Of a DNA stretch of 64,000 bases, positions 26,374 through 37,100 are shown in pieces. Under the pieces are notes generated by a model that was given only the letters and a program-made list of their open reading frames with translations, did no database searches and was not told where the DNA came from. Within the stretch, counting starts at the first letter, position 1, and the number at the start of each line of letters is the position of its first letter. The stretch is from UBA6244 sp963676875 (GTDB lineage: Bacteria; Bacteroidota; Bacteroidia; Bacteroidales; F082): the NCBI GenBank assembly GCA_963676875.1, contig OY781436.1:2604001-2668000 (forward strand). The letters run 5' to 3'. A program made the position numbers and the translations under genes.

Positions 26374-27312
26374 TTAAATTTTACTTTTTCTTCTGAACAA
26401 TAGCATACTGCTTATATTCCAGGGTCGAGATGGGTCGGCATTTACAAGGAAAACACCTAGCAAAATCATGGCAAACCAAATCAAATCCCACCAATGAAAT
26501 GCTTCTCCGTCAATAATGCCCCAGGCTACTGCCACCACTGGAATCAGGTAAGTGACCGAAGAGGCAAACAGCGGACTTTTCACCTTGATGAGGTTGTTGA
26601 ATGCGATTAAGGCCAATCCGGTTCCTACAATAGATAAGGTGCTTACGTAGGCCAGCCCTTTCAGGTTTTCGGTTTCGGCCATCAGCTTAGCAGGAATGTC
26701 GCTAAACAGCAAAATATACCCGAAAGTAGGGATGCCTATATAGAAAAAGGTGAACGCTGTGATGCTGAGTGCATCTATTTCTTTAAGGTACAGTTTGATG
26801 AAGTTTACATTGAAAGCGTAGCAAATCGTGGCAATAATAACTAACGACGCATATTTAATGTTAAAAGAAAAGCCCGAACTGCCACTCACATTGATGAGTG
26901 CCATAGCACCGGCCAATCCAATGAGTACGCCTACCACATTGTACCAGCGGGTTCGTTGTTTGAAAAACAACAACCCCATAATCAGTGTAAACAATGGCGT
27001 GAGCGAATTTAAAGTTCCTGCCAATGAGCTGTTGATACCTGTTTGGGCAATGGCAAACATGAAAGCAGGAATAAAACTTCCCACAACTCCCGAGATAGTT
27101 AAAAGTATGGCTTGACGAAGGCTGATTTTTCGCAACCTTTGCAGAGCGATGGGACTTAAAAATATAAAGGTAATGCCGATGCGCAACAAACCAACTTCTG
27201 CTCCTGTGAAGTAGATCAACGACTTCTTAATCAGGATAAATGAGCTTCCCCAAACCAGCACCAAGCCAATTAAGATGACCCACGATATCCACTGACTCCT
27301 TTTTGTTGCCAT
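26374..27312 (-). CDS. EamA/DMT-family transporter
   Basis: 312 residues from the ATG at 27312 (MATKRSQWISWVILIGLVLV). The upstream in-frame ATG at 27357 lacks support. Ten membrane helices form two EamA repeats, the first starting at VLVWGSSFILIKKSL and the second around ATICYAFNVNFIKLYL, with typical internal GxxxxxGxxL motifs such as TPLFTLIMGLLFFKQRTRW. Members export small metabolites such as amino acids or purines, and the substrate cannot be told from the sequence. Inner membrane. It is not obviously linked to its neighbours. Confidence 0.9.
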   Translation of the reverse strand: MATKRSQWISWVILIGLVLVWGSSFILIKKSLIYFTGAEVGLLRIGITFIFLSPIALQRLRKISLRQAILLTISGVVGSFIPAFMFAIAQTGINSSLAGTLNSLTPLFTLIMGLLFFKQRTRWYNVVGVLIGLAGAMALINVSGSSGFSFNIKYASLVIIATICYAFNVNFIKLYLKEIDALSITAFTFFYIGIPTFGYILLFSDIPAKLMAETENLKGLAYVSTLSIVGTGLALIAFNNLIKVKSPLFASSVTYLIPVVAVAWGIIDGEAFHWWDLIWFAMILLGVFLVNADPSRPWNISSMLLFRRKSKI

Positions 27313-27503
27313 ACCCTGTTTTTTCTTGAGCAAAACTACAAAAATACTTGGCGGCAATTTTTTTTGTCATAGGAACATTATCATTTTGGGAGTGTACACA
27401 ATGTTTTGATTGTTATCCATTGCAGAAGTCGGTTTTCGTGTTGAACATATTTTTTTCATGTATCGACTACCCCGGCAAAATGTAATATTGATGACATCGT
27501 TGA

Positions 27504-27532
27504 TTGTTTTTAAAAATTATCTTCTACTTTTG
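27504..27532 (+). promoter_or_regulatory. housekeeping promoter of the ECF sigma gene
   Basis: TTG (27504-27506), an 18 bp spacer and TACTTTTG (27525-27532) have the same spacing as the rplU promoter. The start codon is about 70 nt downstream. Confidence 0.65.
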
Positions 27533-27603
27533 TGGTGGCCAATCATGGGCTAAAAATTGTAAAAAGTCCATGGTGCTGGTCTGGCATACCAAAATGGTGA
27601 TTA

Positions 27604-28182
27604 ATGGAAGATGCTCAATTGAGGTATTTAGCTGGTTTAAAAGCAGGGGATAAGAAAATATTTGAGGAAATATACCGTGAATATTACTCCCCTCTGTGCT
27701 ACTATTGTCTTCGATTTGTGGGAAGTTCCGAAGAATCGGAGGAAATTGTACAGGGGTTATTTCTAAAGTTGTGGGTTAAGCGACAGGAACTGAAAATCAA
27801 TACTTCACTTAAATCCTACCTGTATCGATCGGTTCAAAACTATGCACTCAATTATCTGCAACAACAAAAAAATCATAGTGTCCATCGACTGAATGATTTT
27901 TCTGAAACGGAAGAACCCAACGCCGGTGCCCATGAATTGATGGAAGAAACCGAATTGGACGATCGGATAAAAAATGCCATTGCCGAAATGCCTGAACGAC
28001 GCCGAATAATTTTTGAGTTGAGTCGATTTAGTGAATTGAAATATCAACAAATAGCTGAACACTTGGAAATATCGGTAAAAACCGTTGAGTCACAGATGGC
28101 TAAGGCATTACAATCGCTTCGGGAATCCTTGAAAGACTACCTTCCAATGATCGTTTTGTTGTTTTTTATAAATAAATTTTAA
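27604..28182 (+). CDS. ECF-family RNA polymerase sigma factor
   Basis: 192 residues. Region 2 lies at about 10-90 (FEEIYREYYSPLCYYCLRFV, then EEIVQGLFLKLW, the usual D/E-x-V-Q-x-x-F motif). Region 4 is at about 125-175 with the helix-turn-helix ELKYQQIAEHLEISVKTVES. It fits the Bacteroidota FecI-like sigma factors that pair with a FecR anti-sigma gene, here only 79 bp downstream. The C-terminus ends in a hydrophobic stretch (LPMIVLLFFINKF). The gene probably uses a housekeeping promoter (27504-27532). The proposed target promoter motif occurs just after it and before two giant surface-protein genes. Confidence 0.93.
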   Translation: MEDAQLRYLAGLKAGDKKIFEEIYREYYSPLCYYCLRFVGSSEESEEIVQGLFLKLWVKRQELKINTSLKSYLYRSVQNYALNYLQQQKNHSVHRLNDFSETEEPNAGAHELMEETELDDRIKNAIAEMPERRRIIFELSRFSELKYQQIAEHLEISVKTVESQMAKALQSLRESLKDYLPMIVLLFFINKF

Positions 28183-28210
28183 AAAAATTGAAAAATATTT
28201 TAAATCCAAG

Positions 28211-28240
28211 TAGGGGTAAAAGCTAATTTAACTGTCTAAG
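28211..28240 (+). promoter_or_regulatory. putative ECF sigma promoter upstream of fecR-like gene
   Basis: TAGGGGT (28211-28217), a 16 bp spacer and GTC (28234-28236). The full context, AAATCCAAGTAGGGGTAAAA, is shared with sites at 33880 and 42680. Placed between the sigma and anti-sigma genes, it would give autoregulation of the operon. Confidence 0.6.
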
Positions 28241-28261
28241 AGAGGTAATGAAATCATTGTT

Positions 28262-29284
28262 GTGAAGAATTCTAATGAACATATCGTAATAATATCGCGG
28301 ATTTTGTCGGGTAATGCCGATGCTTCCGACCGTGTCTTTTTAGACCGGTGGGTAGGTATGTCAGAAGAAAATCGAAAGGAATTCGAATCTTTCCAACGTG
28401 TTTGGGATGTGGCAGGAAGAGCAAAACCCAACGTAACTTTCAATACCGACCAGTCATGGAATAAACTGAATACCCTTATTTCATGTGTAGAAAGTGTTGA
28501 AGAAGACGAAAAACCGGTGAGTGTTCCTGCAAAACAGAAAACTTACGCCATTGGCTTTTACTTGAAACGCGTTGCCGCTGTTTTTGTGCTGGCCTTTGGT
28601 TTGTATTACCTGTTTAATAAAACCACTCAGCCCGAGATGCTATCAGTCGACTCCAACGGGTTGGCTCAGCTTACTGCTCAATTGCCCGACGGAACTGAAG
28701 TTATACTCAACCAATCGAGTTATGTTTCTTACCCTGAAAAATTTTCAGCCAATCAGCGATTGGTCGGTTTCGAAGGTGAAGGACTTTTTGAAGTGGCCCA
28801 TAACCCCGAAAAACCGATGATCATTGAAACGGGTAACCTGCGTGTGAAAGTGTTGGGAACTTCTTTCGACCTGATCAATTATCCCGAATCAGATGAAGTG
28901 TTGCTTTACCTGCAAGAAGGTAAGGTGTTGTTCTATTCCATCGATCCTCAGGACGGCTCGGTAGTGGAACAAATTGTACTTACTCCGGGTCAGAAAGGAA
29001 TTTACAATAAGCAGACCAACGAAATTTCAAAAGATATTTTCTGCAACAATAACTTCAAAGCGTGGGAAACCGGCGTTCTTGAATTTGATAAAACACCGTT
29101 GTCAGATGTGTTTAGCGTGCTTGAAAAAACATACGGTATCCAAGTGCAAGGTGCTGAATCATACAAAGAATTGTTGCTCACTGCCAGATATCAGGATGAA
29201 ACCGTAGACAGCATTTTTGAATCGCTTCAGGTTATTTTTGGTATTCATTTTACTTACCAAAACAATCAGGTAGTACTTCAATAG
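28262..29284 (+). CDS. FecR-family anti-sigma factor
   Basis: 340 residues from a GTG start at 28262; no in-frame ATG is near. An N-terminal sigma-binding region (about 1-95) includes LDRWVGMSEENRKEFESF. A single membrane helix (about 100-119, FYLKRVAAVFVLAFGLYYLF) crosses the inner membrane. The periplasmic FecR domain (about 125-255) has TAQLPDGTEVILNQSSYVSY and VLGTSFDLINYPESDEVL, followed by a DUF4974-type C-terminal domain (about 265-340, LEFDKTPLSDVFSVLEKTYG). It should hold the sigma factor inactive until an outer-membrane signal arrives. A six-codon mini-ORF (ATG at 28248, stop overlapping the GTG start) precedes it. Confidence 0.92.
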   Translation: MKNSNEHIVIISRILSGNADASDRVFLDRWVGMSEENRKEFESFQRVWDVAGRAKPNVTFNTDQSWNKLNTLISCVESVEEDEKPVSVPAKQKTYAIGFYLKRVAAVFVLAFGLYYLFNKTTQPEMLSVDSNGLAQLTAQLPDGTEVILNQSSYVSYPEKFSANQRLVGFEGEGLFEVAHNPEKPMIIETGNLRVKVLGTSFDLINYPESDEVLLYLQEGKVLFYSIDPQDGSVVEQIVLTPGQKGIYNKQTNEISKDIFCNNNFKAWETGVLEFDKTPLSDVFSVLEKTYGIQVQGAESYKELLLTARYQDETVDSIFESLQVIFGIHFTYQNNQVVLQ

Positions 29285-29370
29285 TCGCCAACTACCTTTA
29301 CCCTAATCCCGAACAGTTTTTTTTATACTTTAGCGCCTGAAAACCGTGTACCTTTGTTATCGGTGTGTGT

Positions 29371-30732
29371 ATGAAACATGTCAATAATTTCTTGAGACTT
29401 TCAAAGCAGGTTCATCACCTGCCTTCTTTTTGGTATCGTATTTGGTATCAGTTGATATTGCTGGTGTTATTTGAGGTTGCAGGAATAAGCTCGCTTGCTG
29501 CCCAAAGCCAATTGATGCAACCCGTGGAAGTTTTTTCTGTTCAAAACACGACTTTGGCGGAAGCCATCCGACAGCTATCTGTAAAAACCAACCTTAACTT
29601 TACTTATGATGCTAGCGACCCTGCCATGGAAGCCACTGTCGATTGTGAGATGCGAAATAAAACACCGTTGGGAATTTTAGATGAATTGCTCCGAAATACA
29701 AAACGCACCTACAAGCAGATAGGTAATCAAATTGTAATTTATCATGATTCGGATCCTGAACCTGCAATAGTAAGTCCTTTGCCAATTCAAGATCAACCAG
29801 AAAGGGAAGTTAATCCCGTATTACAAGTAGATGTATCTGAAATACCATTGATTGATTCTATACTCTTGTCGAAAACCGACACCCTTTACATCAAGGATAC
29901 CCTTGTGCTTACAGATACCATCGTGCGTACTGATACCTTACGGTTGGTTGACACGGTTTATATCGCTGCCAAAAACAATCCCGGAAAAAATAAACCGATC
30001 ACCCCTTTACCGGTAAATCATTTTGCCGAGAATCCTTTGAGAACGCCCGGTTGGGCTGTTGATTTTTCCATTATGCCCCTGGTGTCTAATTTTAGCACGG
30101 TTTTCAAGGAAAAAGAATGGTCGCTAAGAAGTTATTCTTTTGATGCGCAGTTGGTGCGCCACCAGAAAAGATGGTCATTTTTATTGGGTTTGCAGTTTAG
30201 TCAGTTTGCCCAAAAGTTTAACCATAATTATGTGGTTTCCACAGGAGGCTATTACCAAATTGACACCCTCGACGTGTATTATTCGGTGGTAGGAACGGAT
30301 ACCACCTTGATAGCGGTTACCGATTCCACCTACCTGCCTCTTGAAAGCGAGGCCTTCAATTACGACAAAGTAAATCGGGTGGGTTATCTGGGTATAACTG
30401 CTGCCGCTGAATACTTAATTATACATCGCCCCGTTTTTAGTCTTAGTGCCAAAGCCGGCATTGTGGTTAACAGTTTGGTATATCGCAAAGGGCTTCTTTT
30501 GGAAAATACAGGAGATAGTTCAGGCATAGATTTTGCAGATATGACATTTGCCAGTCCTGTATTTGGATTAATGGTGGGCGTAGCCGGTGGTTTCCGATTG
30601 AATGATGATTTCCAATTAAGATTGGATGCCGGATATCGTTTTTACACCACCGATGTGTTTTCCTATCCGGATTTCAACAGTCAATTGTCCGCGGTTGGCG
30701 TGTCTGTTGGGATTCGCTATTATTTGAAATAA
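29371..30732 (+). CDS. STN-domain outer-membrane beta-barrel protein
   Basis: 453 residues from the ATG at 29371; a GTG at 29365 is also in frame. The signal peptide ends near SSLAAQS. An STN (secretin/TonB N-terminal) domain spans about 50-125 (VFSVQNTTLAEAIRQLSVKT, MRNKTPLGILDELLRNTKRT). A linker at about 165-200 has a repeated D-T-hydrophobic pattern (TDTLYIKDTLVLTDTIVRTD). Alternating strands from about 230 to the C-terminal YYLK suggest an 8- to 10-strand barrel. STN domains relay surface signals to FecR. Here the barrel has no TonB plug and is far too small for a TonB receptor, so this may be an unusual signal transducer. It follows the fecR-like gene. Confidence 0.75.
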   Translation: MKHVNNFLRLSKQVHHLPSFWYRIWYQLILLVLFEVAGISSLAAQSQLMQPVEVFSVQNTTLAEAIRQLSVKTNLNFTYDASDPAMEATVDCEMRNKTPLGILDELLRNTKRTYKQIGNQIVIYHDSDPEPAIVSPLPIQDQPEREVNPVLQVDVSEIPLIDSILLSKTDTLYIKDTLVLTDTIVRTDTLRLVDTVYIAAKNNPGKNKPITPLPVNHFAENPLRTPGWAVDFSIMPLVSNFSTVFKEKEWSLRSYSFDAQLVRHQKRWSFLLGLQFSQFAQKFNHNYVVSTGGYYQIDTLDVYYSVVGTDTTLIAVTDSTYLPLESEAFNYDKVNRVGYLGITAAAEYLIIHRPVFSLSAKAGIVVNSLVYRKGLLLENTGDSSGIDFADMTFASPVFGLMVGVAGGFRLNDDFQLRLDAGYRFYTTDVFSYPDFNSQLSAVGVSVGIRYYLK

Positions 30733-30746
30733 ACTCTTATTCATAC

Positions 30747-33700
30747 ATGACCCATAGTTCCAACAACATATTCAAATTTTTGATTCAGACCGGCATAGGT
30801 TTGATCATTTGTTTGGTGTTGTTTTCGTCAGCATTGAAAGCAGATGAAATAATCGTGGGTGGGGCATTGACTGAAGACCAGGTTTGGACACCTGACAATA
30901 CCTACATCGTTGATCAGGATTTACGAATTGGGCAAAATATTTTCCTGAGAATTCAGCCCGGCGTTACCGTAAAAATAAACCAAGGTCGTGGAATTCTTTT
31001 GAATGGGGGGGATCTTATTGTGGGAGATCCCACTGGGGCGAATACCGACAGTGTGAAGTTTCTGGGAAATTATCGGGGTTTAGGCAAAGGATGGAAATGG
31101 AAAGGAATTACCATTGAGCGGGTTAGTGATGAAAACAGTGTCGCATTTTATTATACAAGTATTCGTGATGCAGAAATTGGATTGGACATTCTCGAAAGCT
31201 ATTATATCGTTGTACGAAACTCTACTATTGCCGAAAACCAAAATCTCGGAATTCGCATCACCGATTGTCGTAGGTGTATAATAGAAAATTGCATGATAAT
31301 CGGTAACTACGATGGAGTTGAATTGGCTGTAACAAGTTTTAGTGCAACCAATTATAACCAAATAGTAAACAACAAGATACTTAATGTTAACCATAATATT
31401 TATATGCGGGCTGAAAACAATGGGTTTTTAGCCAGTAATTATATCAATCATAATTTGATAGAGGGAGCCAATAATGGAATCTGGATGGATAAAGAAAACA
31501 CTGCTTCCGCAACCGAAAATAGCATCGAAAGGAATGTTTTTGTCAATAATGGCTCAGGGTTTGGTTATGGTATCTTACTTGCTTTTGATTCCACTTCCGT
31601 ATTAAACAATGTTTTTTGGCTCAACAATATTGCTTTCAATTGCGACCCATTGGGTCACGGAAACGAGGCCTACAACAACAGTTTTTATCAAAATGTGCGC
31701 GGGGTGCAGATTGGCGCCGGTTCGGTGGAAAACAAGATATTGCACAATACTTGTTCACAACAGTCGTATGCTGATTTCGCTACGAAAGAAACCGGCGGGA
31801 TTGTTTTTCAGGAAAACAACCTCTTCCCGAAGGATTTTACTGTCCCCATGGTGTACAATAGTTCTTCAGAGGATATGACCATAGACGGGATTTTTTGGCA
31901 TACCACGAATAGTGAGGATATCGACCAATTGATTTGGGACCAAAAAGATGATCCTTCGTTGGGTACCTTTTTTTATGAACCCATCATAACTCAGCCGGAC
32001 ACCACCTATCCCATTTCACCACCTTCGAGGGTTATTAAACAGCTGGTTGAAGAAGGCGTGCAAATTTCATGGCAGGAGAATCCCGAACTTGATTTGGCAG
32101 GTTACCGTGTTTATTACGGTGGATTTCAATATTATCAGTTTACCAATGAAGTAGATGCGGGATTGCATAATTCACTAATTATCAGTGATGCATCTATTAC
32201 AGATTCCATTGCAGTGACTTCATATGATGGGCAGGTGCAAGTAGAGGATGCACAATTTTTGGGCTTTGAAAGTCCTTATTCTTTTGCTAAATTCTATCCG
32301 TACGCTGGCAAGGATCAGCAATTTTGTATCAATCAAACCCAATTTTCCCTCAACTCAAGTACGGCTCCTTTCAGCTATGATTTGTTGTCGTGGAAAACCA
32401 CCGGTGACGGGACTTTTAGTAATCCGGCCATCGTTAATCCCAAATACTATCCCGGACAACAAGACTTGCTTAATGGTTCGGTTGTGCTGTCTATCAATGT
32501 GTTAAGAAACGGACTGTGGCTTTCCGACAGCATGGAAGTGGTATTTGTGGATGCTGCTTTAGTTTCGGCCGGAGCCGACACCACCATTTTCCTGAACGAA
32601 GCTTTGGAACTTGTAAATGCTGATCAGCAATTTGTTGGAAACCTCCTCTGGACGACTTCCGGAGATGGAATATTTAGTTCCGACACCATTCTCCGTCCTA
32701 TATATACCCCCGGACAGTTTGATATAAATGCTGGAACAGTTGACCTTATTTTAGCTGGCGAAAATGTGTGTGGAATCGATCGGGATACCCTTCATTTATC
32801 TATAGTACAACGTTTTACCCTACATGGTACAGTTTGGAATGGTGCACAGGTAGCTGATCCATGCGCCGTAGTTGCTTTCGAGCGTGCCTCCGGTTCCGAC
32901 CGTGCCATCGGTATGCAGATAACCAATAATTTGGGAAATTTTACTTTTGATAATCTGTTTCCTGCCGAATACCTGCTCTATGCCGTCCCCGACACCTCTG
33001 CCCTAAAAACCCATTATCCCGGATATTATGTTGATGCTGGAAGATGGCACGAATGTTATCCCTTGGATTTGCATGCCGATATTTACGACGTAGACATACA
33101 TCTACCCACGCTCGACTACAGGTTGCCGGAGGGAGAGGGGAAAATTTCGGGTCGTTTCATTCCACCAACAACATTCTTTCAAAATCGGGATGTCTTTTGT
33201 CAATCTTGGTTTGAGGAAACCGGTACCCATAATTTCTGTGTAGCAGGTCCTTCCAATGTCACCATATTGCTTTACAATAGCACACGTGAGAAAGTTTTAG
33301 ACTATACCTTAACAGATGCCAATGGCAACTTTTATTTTTCGGGACTGCCCATGGGGAGTTTTGTAGTGGACGCCGAAAAAGCAGGTTTTGTTACCCAACC
33401 TTCGGAAGTTATCGCATTAACTCCCGAATTTCCACAGGTGAGCGACATCGTTTTGTCAGTACAACAGAAAAGCATCTCCGTTCAATTGCCGCAAACCTCC
33501 TCCGGATATCTAAATAGTGAAGTCCATGTTTTCCCCAATCCGACTAGCAATGATTTGAACATCAGCATAAAAACATCAAAAAGTGGCATATATAAAATTG
33601 TCGTGTCCGATGTTTATGGAAGAAATGTCATGAAAATGGACAAACTGGTTGCTGAGAACAGTACTTTCGGCACATTCACAGCACATATCAGCCAATTATC

Positions 33701-33770
33701 TTCGGGACTATATGTGGGTAGGATTTCATGTGAAAATCAGTCGTGGAGATTTTCGTTTATTGTGAATTAA
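30747..33770 (+). CDS. secreted parallel beta-helix protein with T9SS sorting domain
   Basis: 1,007 residues, 14 bp after the previous stop, so probably in one operon. A signal peptide (1-32) precedes a right-handed beta-helix (about 45-370) with recurring N/I-rich turns such as NSTIAENQNLGIRITDCRRC and NCMIIGNYDG. Next come a fibronectin-III-like domain (about 425-500), two similar Ig/PKD-like modules (AGKDQQFC... and AGADTTIFLNEALELV), and carboxypeptidase-regulatory-like folds (FTLHGTVWNGAQVADPC; NGNFYFSGLPMGSFVVDAEK). The C-terminal type A sorting domain (about 930-1007) starts VHVFPNPTSNDLNISI. The protein should be exported by T9SS to the cell surface. A binding or adhesion role is inferred; no catalytic motif is seen. 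Confidence 0.85.
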   Translation: MTHSSNNIFKFLIQTGIGLIICLVLFSSALKADEIIVGGALTEDQVWTPDNTYIVDQDLRIGQNIFLRIQPGVTVKINQGRGILLNGGDLIVGDPTGANTDSVKFLGNYRGLGKGWKWKGITIERVSDENSVAFYYTSIRDAEIGLDILESYYIVVRNSTIAENQNLGIRITDCRRCIIENCMIIGNYDGVELAVTSFSATNYNQIVNNKILNVNHNIYMRAENNGFLASNYINHNLIEGANNGIWMDKENTASATENSIERNVFVNNGSGFGYGILLAFDSTSVLNNVFWLNNIAFNCDPLGHGNEAYNNSFYQNVRGVQIGAGSVENKILHNTCSQQSYADFATKETGGIVFQENNLFPKDFTVPMVYNSSSEDMTIDGIFWHTTNSEDIDQLIWDQKDDPSLGTFFYEPIITQPDTTYPISPPSRVIKQLVEEGVQISWQENPELDLAGYRVYYGGFQYYQFTNEVDAGLHNSLIISDASITDSIAVTSYDGQVQVEDAQFLGFESPYSFAKFYPYAGKDQQFCINQTQFSLNSSTAPFSYDLLSWKTTGDGTFSNPAIVNPKYYPGQQDLLNGSVVLSINVLRNGLWLSDSMEVVFVDAALVSAGADTTIFLNEALELVNADQQFVGNLLWTTSGDGIFSSDTILRPIYTPGQFDINAGTVDLILAGENVCGIDRDTLHLSIVQRFTLHGTVWNGAQVADPCAVVAFERASGSDRAIGMQITNNLGNFTFDNLFPAEYLLYAVPDTSALKTHYPGYYVDAGRWHECYPLDLHADIYDVDIHLPTLDYRLPEGEGKISGRFIPPTTFFQNRDVFCQSWFEETGTHNFCVAGPSNVTILLYNSTREKVLDYTLTDANGNFYFSGLPMGSFVVDAEKAGFVTQPSEVIALTPEFPQVSDIVLSVQQKSISVQLPQTSSGYLNSEVHVFPNPTSNDLNISIKTSKSGIYKIVVSDVYGRNVMKMDKLVAENSTFGTFTAHISQLSSGLYVGRISCENQSWRFSFIVN

Positions 33771-34151
33771 TCGAAACTGAAAGGGTTGCTATTTCCAAAA
33801 ATTTCTGTGCCGAAATCTGTATGGCCAAATTGTAGAAATTAAAAAATCCCATTTTTTTCAAAAAAAATTCAATCCCGAGTAGGGGTCAACGCCCTTTTTA
33901 TTGTCTTATCTATAGCTGAATTAAGCGTTTTTTATGAGGTTACTTGTAACAACACATTGATAGTTAGTAGCGTGAGTTTGAAAGCCCCCGGTTTTTAGGC
34001 TCGGATTTGTGTTGCATTCCTACCCAAATTTACGAGTTAACTGAGTAGAAAATGGCTGATTGGGTCAAATTTGCTGCGATGGGTTGGCCCATCAAGGCAG
34101 GTTTTGTAATTATTTATTAACTCATTTATTTATTAACTAATTCCTTGTAAA
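33771..34151. other. promoter and long leader region of giant gene 1
   Basis: No gene. It contains the ECF-type site at 33880-33910, giving a leader of about 240 nt. Within the leader, GGTTAC-TT-GTAAC forms a short hairpin (about 33938-33950). The last 40 nt are AT-rich (TTATTTATTAACT), as expected for a Bacteroidota translation start. Confidence 0.5.
33880..33910 (+). promoter_or_regulatory. putative ECF sigma promoter of giant gene 1
   Basis: TAGGGGT (33880-33886), 16 bp, then GTC (33903-33905), followed by TTATC. It is preceded by AATCCCGAG, matching the other two sites in the window. Confidence 0.65.
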
Positions 34152-37100
34152 ATGAAACACTTTACAAAGGTGCTGACGTTAGTACTGATGGTTGTTCTAT
34201 CTGCTACTTTCTCTCAAGCACAGGCTCAAAATGCAGTTGAATTGCAGCAAGAGCAAATTTTACACGGCCCATCAGTCGCCGTGCCAATGGCTATGCCTGG
34301 AGGTAGAGCTATCGGAGATGACTGTACGAACCCCATTGTGGTGGATTTTGCAACGCAACTTCCTTACAGTGATTTGTCGCAAACCACTTGTGGCAGGGGA
34401 AATACTTATGATTTTGTTGCTACAACCGGTTGTATGTATTATTACGATTCAGGTGAAGACATTATCTATCAGATTGATGTAGCAGCTGATGATGATTATG
34501 TTTTTGTGCTTGACCCAAAAGGTACTACGTATTCAGGTATGAGCGTATACGACGGATGTCCTGATGTGGGAACTTGTGTTCAGGCTGTTTATTCATCCGG
34601 ATCAAGTGTACGTCAAATGACAGTCACCTTAACTGCCGGAACCTATTTTCTTTGGATCGATACATGGGCTAGCCCGGATTGTATTCCTGATTTCGATTTA
34701 AGTATTTCTGCGTATGTTCCTCCTGTTGGACCTACTCCTATTGCCGCTTTTCCATTTATTGAAGATTTTGATGCCGGTGCATTTCCTGCAGAAATTTCTG
34801 CCATTTCGCTTCCCGAATCAAGTGCAACAGTTTCTGCTGATGCCGCCAACGCCTCTTCTTATGGTGTTATGATGGAAGGAAATTCCTCATCTGGTTGGAC
34901 CGGTGGTTCATCTTCTACTACCTATGATCAGGCTTGGAATACCAATACCGACCATATTGCCTCTCTAGATTTGGAAGTTCATCCCGATCTAGCCGAAACC
35001 GGATATCTGACTATGAAATTTGACATGCGTCAGAATTATTCCTTTGGTGCTGCTTATGAATGGTTTAGGGTTTTGGTTGATGGAACTCCCATTGCTGATA
35101 TTGATGGAAATACCTCATGGTCTCCTGCTACTACTGAAGGTGATCCTTGGCAAACGCTACAGTTTGACATGACCGCTTTCCAAAATTTAGCAAGCTTTGA
35201 TATTTCTATTCAAAACTCAGGTAAATACTATTTTGAATACTACGATGGCGGTGACGTTGCCATGGTTGATAATATTGAAATAAGCTACCTTGTTCCCGGC
35301 GATATTACCGGAAACGTTACTAATACTGCCGGATTGAGCATCGGTGGTGCCGAAATTTATGTGGACGGTATTTTGGCCGCCACAACTGATGGTACTGGTA
35401 CCTACCTGATTTCCGCTATCCCCAATGGTGACTATGAACTCACCTGCATGAAACCCGGCTACAACACCGCATCTGCTATGGTTACTGCAGTTGGTGGTAG
35501 TACAGTTACTCAAGATTTTGTGCTTACCTCTCCTAATTTATCAGTCTCACCGCTTCGTTTGGACGAGACTCTGGCTCCCAACGAATATTTGACCAAATAC
35601 ATTGGATTACTTAACACCGGATCCGGTTTAGTTGATTGGACAGCGGTTGTTAATTATCCTGTAACTACAGTTTCAACTACCAATCCTGGAACAGGTGTTG
35701 ATTTTTCAACAGCAACCCGTCTGGATGGAAAATTCCCCATCGAGTCTATGATGTCTGGCACCCCGATGAATTCTCGCGGTGTAATGGATTGTCCTGATGG
35801 GTCTGCTTATAGTAGTGCACCCGTAGGATCTGATTCAGGTAGTGCCAGCGATGATGTTCTTGGATATCAGGTTTTCCAAACATTTGAAGGCGTATCCGGT
35901 TCCATTAGCAGTGTTACTTTTTGGTCTATTTTCCAATCTACGCCTCCTGCAACCAGAGATTATAAAATTGAATTTTATGAAGCCGGTGCTACCCCCGGTG
36001 CCTTGGTAAGTTCTGGTACCTATAACATTACAGCCGTATTTACAGGTGTTCAAGCTTGGGCTGGTGTTGATATTTACATGTTCACCGCTGATATTGTTCC
36101 TGTTGCTATCTCCGAAGGTTGGGTTAGTATTCAGGCTACAGGTGGAACACCAACTAACTATTGGTTGAATACAATTCCCGGTATTGGCAATGCCATACAA
36201 CTTGATGCTTCAACAGGAGCTTATACACCGATTGCAGATCCCATGTCTATTTGCCTTGTTGCAGGTGGCGCCGGTGATTGGTTGACCCTGGACGAGTATT
36301 CTGGAACGGTTAATGGTAACGGAGCTACCTATAATTTGGCGGCTAATTTTAACGCTGAAGGTACTGAAGTTGGTGATTTTTATACAGCTGACATTGTTTT
36401 ATCAACAAGCCCTGATGTAGGAACTATTACCATTCCTGTAACCATGGCTATCGCCGGCGATCCCATCGAACCTGTTACCGATTTGCAAGTTGATCTTACA
36501 AACGACCTTACCGGTCAGGTTTCCCTTAGCTGGACACATGCCATTCAAAGTGATTTCTTGTATTTCAGAATCAAAAGAAACAGTGTTCCAATTGGTACAT
36601 CAGCAACCGCAAGTTATGTAGATATGTTGCCCAACTATGGTAACTTCTGCTATACAGTACAAGCTGTATATAGCCAGGGTGCCAGCATCCCTGGTGGTCC
36701 TGAATGCATTGAGTGGTCCAATCCTACTTTAACATTAGTGGATGTACCTTGTTACGATGAACTTTGGACAGAATCTTTTGGTGGCGATTCATTCACCATC
36801 CGCAATACGGGAACAGGAACCATGTCGTTCGAGTTTCCTGATTATGTAACCACCTCTTCACGTTTCGCAGGAACTTATTCCGTTGTATTGCACGACTCTT
36901 ACGGTGACGGATGGAACGGTGGATCAATTACTGTTTATGTTGATGGTGTTCCTGTTTTAACAGATATTACCATTGCCAACGGAACAGGTCCTGAAACCTA
37001 CACATTTCCTGTTGAAGGTGGCGACGAAATTTATACAACATTCGTAGCCGGTTCTTACCCAGGAGAAATTTCCTATGAAATTATGGATACCGAAGACAAT

